A stretch of DNA of 64,000 nucleotides from Photorhabdus thracensis. Its GTDB lineage: Bacteria; Pseudomonadota; Gammaproteobacteria; Enterobacterales; Enterobacteriaceae. A program made the translations under genes and the position numbers. The notes under the pieces were generated by a model, which had not been told where the DNA came from, did not search any database, and worked only from the letters and a program-made list of their open reading frames with translations. Of this stretch, positions 58,484 through 64,000 are shown one piece after another. Positions within the stretch are counted from its first letter, which is position 1. Each line of letters opens with the position of its first letter. Location: NCBI RefSeq assembly GCF_001010285.1, contig NZ_CP011104.1:2170001-2234000 (forward strand), in the 5' to 3' direction.

Positions 58484-59647
58484 TTACCCTAATTTACTTT
58501 TTAATCTTAAAATAATTTCTTTTGCTATTATTTTGTTTTCTTTAATGAAAGTATCGGTTGCTACTGCATTCTCATTAATCCTTCTTAATAAATATGGCAA
58601 TGATTTATCAATTGGTCCATATGGTAAATACTTGCATGTTTTAACACCATTAAAAGCTAACTTCGATGATATATCATCTCTAATGCCATATAATTGGCCA
58701 ACCCAAAATGATCTATTTTTTAATTCATTTTTATTTAAAATAATCGATATACTTTTTTCATTATGAGTTGCAAAAAAAGGATAAAAACAATCTATTTCTC
58801 TTGAAATATAATCAATTAAAAAATTATAATTTAAATCAGTATCTTCTTTTTTTGAAAAGAATGTTCCAATGGCCCTTTCCTTATTATTTACTTCTTCCTC
58901 CAAGTAAGCCCCTCTAACAATTTTAACACCAACTTTAATATTATTATCAATGGCTAAATTATGTATTAGTTTCAAGATCTCAATAGATTCTTTTTTATAA
59001 GACTGTATTGTCAATGTTATAACAGGGAAAGTTTTATTATATTTAATCATACTGTCTATTGCGATTTTATCTACTGCCGCTTGAATCCAAGACTGTTCTG
59101 CATCGATCATCACCCTAACAGATTTAAGCTCTGCGTAAGAAAATATTTTATTATAACGCTCCAGTATTCTAATCCAATAATTGACATTTTCTCCAGAAAA
59201 ATTAATATTTTTTATTTTATTCTCATAAACATGAAGAGATCCTAACGAGGTTGGTTTAATCACCACATATGGGATGTTTTTTTCTTTACTAGCAATATCA
59301 ATCAATTTTAGCGTAGACTCAATAGCATTATCAAAGAAGACTTCATCGTTTTCCCCTTCAATTGCATAATCTAATACACTGTAAATATTATTTTTTGATA
59401 AAAAATCCACATTATTTTTTACCTCACCTATATTCTCCCCACCAAAATAAACTCCATTTAAAAAACCAACAAAAAATTTATTATTCTTGCTTAAGAAGAA
59501 TCTAATTATCATTAAAGATATATTTCTTGTTATTTTATTTGTTAATAATAAAGTCACAAAAAATTTCAAAGAAAGGGTTGATATACTGTATCTAGAATAC
59601 AATAAAGACTTATCTTTAAATGAGTTATTTACTTTTTTATTTGTCAT
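58484..59647 (-). CDS. cpmD: CpmD, proline dehydrogenase-like enzyme
   Basis: The 387-residue flavoenzyme resembles CarD. It has PRODH barrel features: VVIKPTSLGSLHVYE, VRVMIDAEQSWIQAAVDKIA, VGVKIVRGAYLEEE and ATHNEKSISIILN, with RRINENAVATDTFIKEN near the end. CarD oxidises proline to pyrroline-5-carboxylate, the substrate that CarB extends. It follows cpmC after a 72-bp gap that contains a terminator-like hairpin. Confidence 0.93.
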   Translation of the reverse strand: MTNKKVNNSFKDKSLLYSRYSISTLSLKFFVTLLLTNKITRNISLMIIRFFLSKNNKFFVGFLNGVYFGGENIGEVKNNVDFLSKNNIYSVLDYAIEGENDEVFFDNAIESTLKLIDIASKEKNIPYVVIKPTSLGSLHVYENKIKNINFSGENVNYWIRILERYNKIFSYAELKSVRVMIDAEQSWIQAAVDKIAIDSMIKYNKTFPVITLTIQSYKKESIEILKLIHNLAIDNNIKVGVKIVRGAYLEEEVNNKERAIGTFFSKKEDTDLNYNFLIDYISREIDCFYPFFATHNEKSISIILNKNELKNRSFWVGQLYGIRDDISSKLAFNGVKTCKYLPYGPIDKSLPYLLRRINENAVATDTFIKENKIIAKEIILRLKSKLG

Positions 59648-59686
59648 TATTTATCATTTCAATGATTAACAATTAATGCATTTTTT

Positions 59687-59709
59687 AAAAACCCCTTCCT
59701 GCGAAGGGG
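59687..59709 (-). terminator. Internal terminator between cpmC and cpmD
   Basis: Minus strand CCCCTTC-GCAG-GAAGGGG is followed by TTTTTAAAAAA. It lies 11 bp after the cpmC stop and should reduce expression of cpmDEFGH relative to cpmABC. Confidence 0.75.
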
Positions 59710-59719
59710 GAGGAATAAT

Positions 59720-60541
<822 letters not shown>

Positions 60542-60554
60542 TTAATGATCCTTA

Positions 60555-61304
60555 TTAATATTTTTCGCCAAGTACTTTTTTAAAATGATGTTGAGAATCT
60601 CTAGAGCCAAACGAATTTTTATGAACTAATTTTGATTCCTTCCTACTTTCTTCTAATATTTCAATGAACTTTTTATTCATGAATTTTTTTGTATTTGAGT
60701 ATGCTGTTTTTGGATACTTTGCAAGTGAATTAGCAAGTTCAATTGCAGTTTCTAAAAGAATTTCTTTATCTGTTACTTGATTTGCAATATTGTATTTAAC
60801 ACATACTTCTGATGAAAGCTCTTCACATTCAAATACAATCTTTCTCATTAGATTGTGACCATGTGTAAAACCAAGTATAGCCGCCCCTACAGAACAACCA
60901 ATCCCATGTTTTAATTCAGGCATTATAAATTTAGCTTCATTTGACATAACTCTTTGGTCAAACATTAAAGAAAATTGAAATCCCATTCCTATAGCATAAC
61001 CATCTACTGCGGCTACTGTTGGTTTATTTACTTTCAAAACTGTACAATATAGATCAATTACTCGATCTATCCAAGTTTCTACACTTTCTCCTGATAGATT
61101 TTTAACCTCATTGAAATCTCCACCAGAAGAAAAAGAACGGTTTTTTCCACCATAAATAACTATGGCTTTCACATGCACGTCTTGTTCAGCTTTAATTAAA
61201 GATTCTTTAATTGAATTTTCTAACTTTTCGTTAAATGGATTATGTTTGTTCGTATGATTAAGTATAATTACTCTAATTGAGTTAAAATCTCTTTCTATAA
61301 CCAC
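60555..61304 (-). CDS. cpmB: CpmB, carboxymethylproline synthase
   Basis: The 249-residue crotonase-fold enzyme corresponds to CarB (250). It has the oxyanion-hole segments SFSSGGDFNEVK and AVDGYAIGMGFQFSLMFDQR, and the catalytic Glu in FIMPELKHGIGCSVGAAILG. CarB condenses malonyl-CoA with pyrroline-5-carboxylate to carboxymethylproline. The start is GTG 61304 (MVIERD, as MVFEEN in CarB), with AAGGA upstream, 1 bp after the cpmA stop. Confidence 0.97.
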   Translation of the reverse strand: MVIERDFNSIRVIILNHTNKHNPFNEKLENSIKESLIKAEQDVHVKAIVIYGGKNRSFSSGGDFNEVKNLSGESVETWIDRVIDLYCTVLKVNKPTVAAVDGYAIGMGFQFSLMFDQRVMSNEAKFIMPELKHGIGCSVGAAILGFTHGHNLMRKIVFECEELSSEVCVKYNIANQVTDKEILLETAIELANSLAKYPKTAYSNTKKFMNKKFIEILEESRKESKLVHKNSFGSRDSQHHFKKVLGEKY

Positions 61305-61305
61305 A

Positions 61306-62808
61306 TTAATTCCTTTTTATAATTTCACGTAACTTGGTTGAATTTGCTTCCTCAATTAATAGATTTCCTTTTAAAAACTCTTTATATATAGAATAACTAA
61401 ATCTTGTTTTAGCTTGGTAGTTATTTACTTCAGTCCCGATAATTTTTGCGAAAGATTTATTAACGGAAGATCCTTCATGGATACCTATTTTTTTTCTCCA
61501 TACTATTTCTTTTGGAAGAAGATTTATGCTATCAGCATACTCTCGCAAAATGTTTTTTACCTCATTATCCCTAATTTTAAAGTATGGATCCAAATTATTA
61601 CATAAAGATATAAGATTATTAGTCCAAAATGGGTGGTAAACATTCAATCCATAACTTACTGCTCCATGAGTTGAAAATTCTCCAGTCCATTTAGTTCTAT
61701 AAACCTGCTCAGACAATATTTTGTTTGGTTCAGAATAGGATTTACCAGGCTCTAATATACCTCCAAACAATAGGTCAGAACCATATCCTGTTATCAACGA
61801 ATTAACTTTTCCCTCTGCTAACTCATAAATATTAAATAGCCCTGATTGGATCTCAGAAGATAACCCATCAAATATTTCATTATGATAAATAGATTTCACT
61901 ATACCTGATATAATTTCATCTTCACTAAGGATCTTAATTTCATGGTCTGTACCAAGATGATCAGAAACTATTTTAGAAAATTCAAATTCATTACTTAATT
62001 CTGTTCCTATAGACCATGTTTTTACTTTACTAAAATATTGAGAAGCTAAAGCAGTAACCAAGCTTGAATCTAATCCTCCTGATAATGGAATACCTATAGT
62101 TTCATTATTTTTAGATAATCTAGATATAGAGTTTCTTAATTCTGAATCAATTATATCAAGAAGAACGCATTTTTTTATATCAAAAGAATTTTCATCTACA
62201 GGAGATGTAAGATATTTAATCTCTAAATGAGGATATTTTTGTGAGTCAAATGTTAATCTATTTATTGTTCCAGGTTTTAATCTGGACACATTTCGGATTG
62301 GCGAAAAATCATCTGGCCTTAGTGATTTTTGAATAACTTCCCTTTCAGATTTAAAATCAAAAGCTTTTTCCCCTTCTACTTTACCAATAATTTTCAAACT
62401 ATTAGTAATCCAAATAGAATCAGTTTGTACTAAATTTACTAAATTTAATCCTCTAGACTCTGTTATTATCTCTATATTACCTTTTTTATCCTCAATAAAA
62501 AGGCAATAGTCTCCTTCTGCTATAGAAATAATAGAGTTGCCAAATTTTTCTCTAATTGATAATATTACTTCAACATCACTTAGTATATTAGATCTTCCTT
62601 CTATTTTCCCAAGAATAGATCTAATGGTAGATATGTTATATATATTACCAATTAAAAAAGCAATATGCTTTTCATTTTTAAACTTTGATATATTTGTTGT
62701 ATTACTAAACAATATTGTTCCAGTAAACAATTCATCAAGTTCAAAATCATTTGTTAATTTATTATCAACATCAATACCATGCTTAACAAAGCAAAACTCA
62801 GAGCCCAA
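61306..62808 (-). CDS. cpmA: CpmA, carbapenam synthetase
   Basis: The 500-residue protein is the CarA equivalent (503). An N-terminal Ntn-like domain (HIAFLIGNIYN, IAEGDYCLFIED) lacks glutaminase function. A synthetase domain follows with the PP-loop GIPLSGGLDSSLVTALAS, TWSIGTELSNEFEF, GYGSDLLFGG and the catalytic KIGIHEGSSVNKSF lysine region. It closes the beta-lactam ring of carboxymethylproline using ATP. The start is a TTG; TTG 62808 is preferred to 62814 because GAGGGG then stands 7 bp upstream and the start matches CarA. First gene of the operon. Confidence 0.96.
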   Translation of the reverse strand: MGSEFCFVKHGIDVDNKLTNDFELDELFTGTILFSNTTNISKFKNEKHIAFLIGNIYNISTIRSILGKIEGRSNILSDVEVILSIREKFGNSIISIAEGDYCLFIEDKKGNIEIITESRGLNLVNLVQTDSIWITNSLKIIGKVEGEKAFDFKSEREVIQKSLRPDDFSPIRNVSRLKPGTINRLTFDSQKYPHLEIKYLTSPVDENSFDIKKCVLLDIIDSELRNSISRLSKNNETIGIPLSGGLDSSLVTALASQYFSKVKTWSIGTELSNEFEFSKIVSDHLGTDHEIKILSEDEIISGIVKSIYHNEIFDGLSSEIQSGLFNIYELAEGKVNSLITGYGSDLLFGGILEPGKSYSEPNKILSEQVYRTKWTGEFSTHGAVSYGLNVYHPFWTNNLISLCNNLDPYFKIRDNEVKNILREYADSINLLPKEIVWRKKIGIHEGSSVNKSFAKIIGTEVNNYQAKTRFSYSIYKEFLKGNLLIEEANSTKLREIIKRN

Positions 62809-62814
62809 TTCCAA

Positions 62815-63129
62815 TCCCCTCTTTTATTTTTATAATGCTAAAAAACAGTTTCATAAACTAATATATTTTCAACTACAGAAATGGTTTATTAAAAATAACA
62901 AATAATACAAATATAATCAATAATTATAACAATTAAATTAATAATAATTAACAAATAAAATATAACCATTTGTTATTTAATGATTTATTTTTTATAACCG
63001 TCATTCCGCACCTAATTCCTGATTTAAAAATAGTGTGATCTTTCGCCTGTTTTGTGTATTTATTGCGTTGATGAGATTGACGGTGGCCTCCAGTTTTGAT
63101 CTATTACTTTTATTTGCCGGAAAATCAAT
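62815..63129. other. cpm upstream region, AT-rich
   Basis: Very AT-rich DNA upstream of cpmA that must hold the cpm promoter. No LuxR-type carR gene lies here. From about 63000 it becomes the left end of a decayed IS. Confidence 0.5.
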
Positions 63130-64000
63130 ATGTCCACACCAGCGCCTGTCATTAAACGTCTTGATCATCTGGGTATTATCGCTGCTTTTTGTCATGAAGT
63201 TCGTTTGCCTCGTATGATTGATTCCATCATCCCAAAACACTCGGAGCATACCGTTTCTCATGGGGATGCCTTCCTCGCGATGATCCTCAACGGACTGGGA
63301 TTTCACAGTTGAACACTGCATATGTTTCCCGGCTTTTTTCAGCATAAACCGATTGAACGTTTAATTGGCCCTGGCATTGATGCAGAGCATCTGAATGACG
63401 ATGTGCTTGGCCGGACACTGGATGCCTTATATGAAGCCGGTGTTTCAGAAATTTATCAGGTACTTGCTGAACATGTCATTGATAAGTTAGGTATAAAATC
63501 GGATTCTGTGCACCTCGATATCACCCGTTTCCACGTGGATGGCGAGTACAAGTCACCATTAGAGGACGACACTCAGCGCATTGAGCTCAGGCCGGGATAC
63601 CCGTTTATATGCAAGCGATAAGTGGGAATACCAACGATGCCAGGGCCTTTGCCGAATTCACAAAACAACATATTCGTTGCCTGAAAGCCGCCTAAAACAG
63701 CCGTTACTTTGTCGCGGATGCCGCCCTTTACAGCGAAGACACGATATCTTCTCTTCATCAACAAAAACAACTCTTTATTACCCGGGTGCCTTTAACCGTC
63801 AAGGAAGCTAAACAGCAGCTCCTGAGCGTGGATCTCAGCCAGCTACAGCCTGTTACCGACGGGTTATGCGAGATGTTGGGTAAGCTCCTGCTATGGGGGT
63901 GTGGCGCAGCGGTGGTTATTGCTCAGCAGTGAGTCTGCCGCCAAACGTGAAGGACAGACCTTCGAGAAAAACACACTTAAGATGACGGAAAAAGAACTGA
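63130..64000 (+). pseudogene. IS1634-type (DUF4277) transposase relic, runs off window
   Basis: MSTPAPVIKRLDHLGIIAAF begins an N-terminal DUF4277 domain. An in-frame TGA at 63310 interrupts it before MFPGFFQHKPIERLIG. LDITRFHVDGEY is followed by a deletion or frameshift near 63590 into GIPVYMQAISGNTNDARAF. A TAA (near 63692) and further stops then interrupt SRYFVADAALYSEDT and later parts. At least four lesions, so inactive. Confidence 0.8.

Overview
The window reads as chromosome of a Photorhabdus-type enterobacterium. The basis is the enteric core genes in E. coli-like order, 127-bp ERIC repeats, many degraded insertion sequences and toxin-antitoxin relics, RCC1-like repeat proteins, a cyclodipeptide synthase close to AlbC, and a carbapenem (cpm) operon of the kind known in Photorhabdus luminescens. 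The genus is inferred; no search was run.

Layout. 1-8.6 kb: chaperone-usher fimbrial operon (+): pilin end, two minor pilins, two chaperones, usher, two-domain adhesin, a CaiF/GrlA-type regulator and a small membrane protein. 8.6-11.7 kb: spoT-rpoZ-gmk (-). 11.8-22.2 kb: accessory block between gmk and ligB, which are neighbours in E. coli. It holds two RCC1-like genes, three stand-alone copies of the N-terminal domain of the 6.2-kb adhesin with duplicated leader DNA and terminators, TnpB relics, an orphan antitoxin and a GC-rich TA pair. 22.9-32.8 kb: core genes ligB, yicG, yidR, yidQ, avtA, tag, glyQS. 32.9-33.9 kb: dinJ-yafQ, a 145-bp MITE and tRNA-Pro(TGG).

34-43.7 kb: accessory metabolism. 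An ArsM-like methyltransferase with a PadR regulator lies next to a cyclodipeptide synthase (CDPS) and cytochrome P450 pair. Both CDPS and P450 are broken by insertion sequences, and both are restored in frame on paper when the elements and one target-site copy are removed. A DMT-family exporter is divergent from them. 44.2-53.8 kb: dppABCDF, an hmsP/yhjK homologue cut to its sensor half, yhjJ, a tautomerase and yhjD.

54-56.2 kb: relics of ParE, a Tn3-family transposase and an IS4-family transposase. 56.3-62.8 kb: complete cpmABCDEFGH operon (-), very AT-rich. CpmB and CpmA build the carbapenam, CpmC converts it to the carbapenem, CpmD/CpmE resemble the accessory CarD/CarE enzymes, and CpmF/CpmG are CarF/CarG-like periplasmic immunity proteins. 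63-64 kb: a decayed IS1634-type transposase running off the end.

The observations most worth following are the tandem adhesin-domain cassettes, the insertion-silenced CDPS-P450 locus, the hexanucleotide microsatellite in the CpmG signal peptide, the PadR promoter with an operator-like palindrome in its spacer, and the MITEs that share ends and target site with a resident IS.
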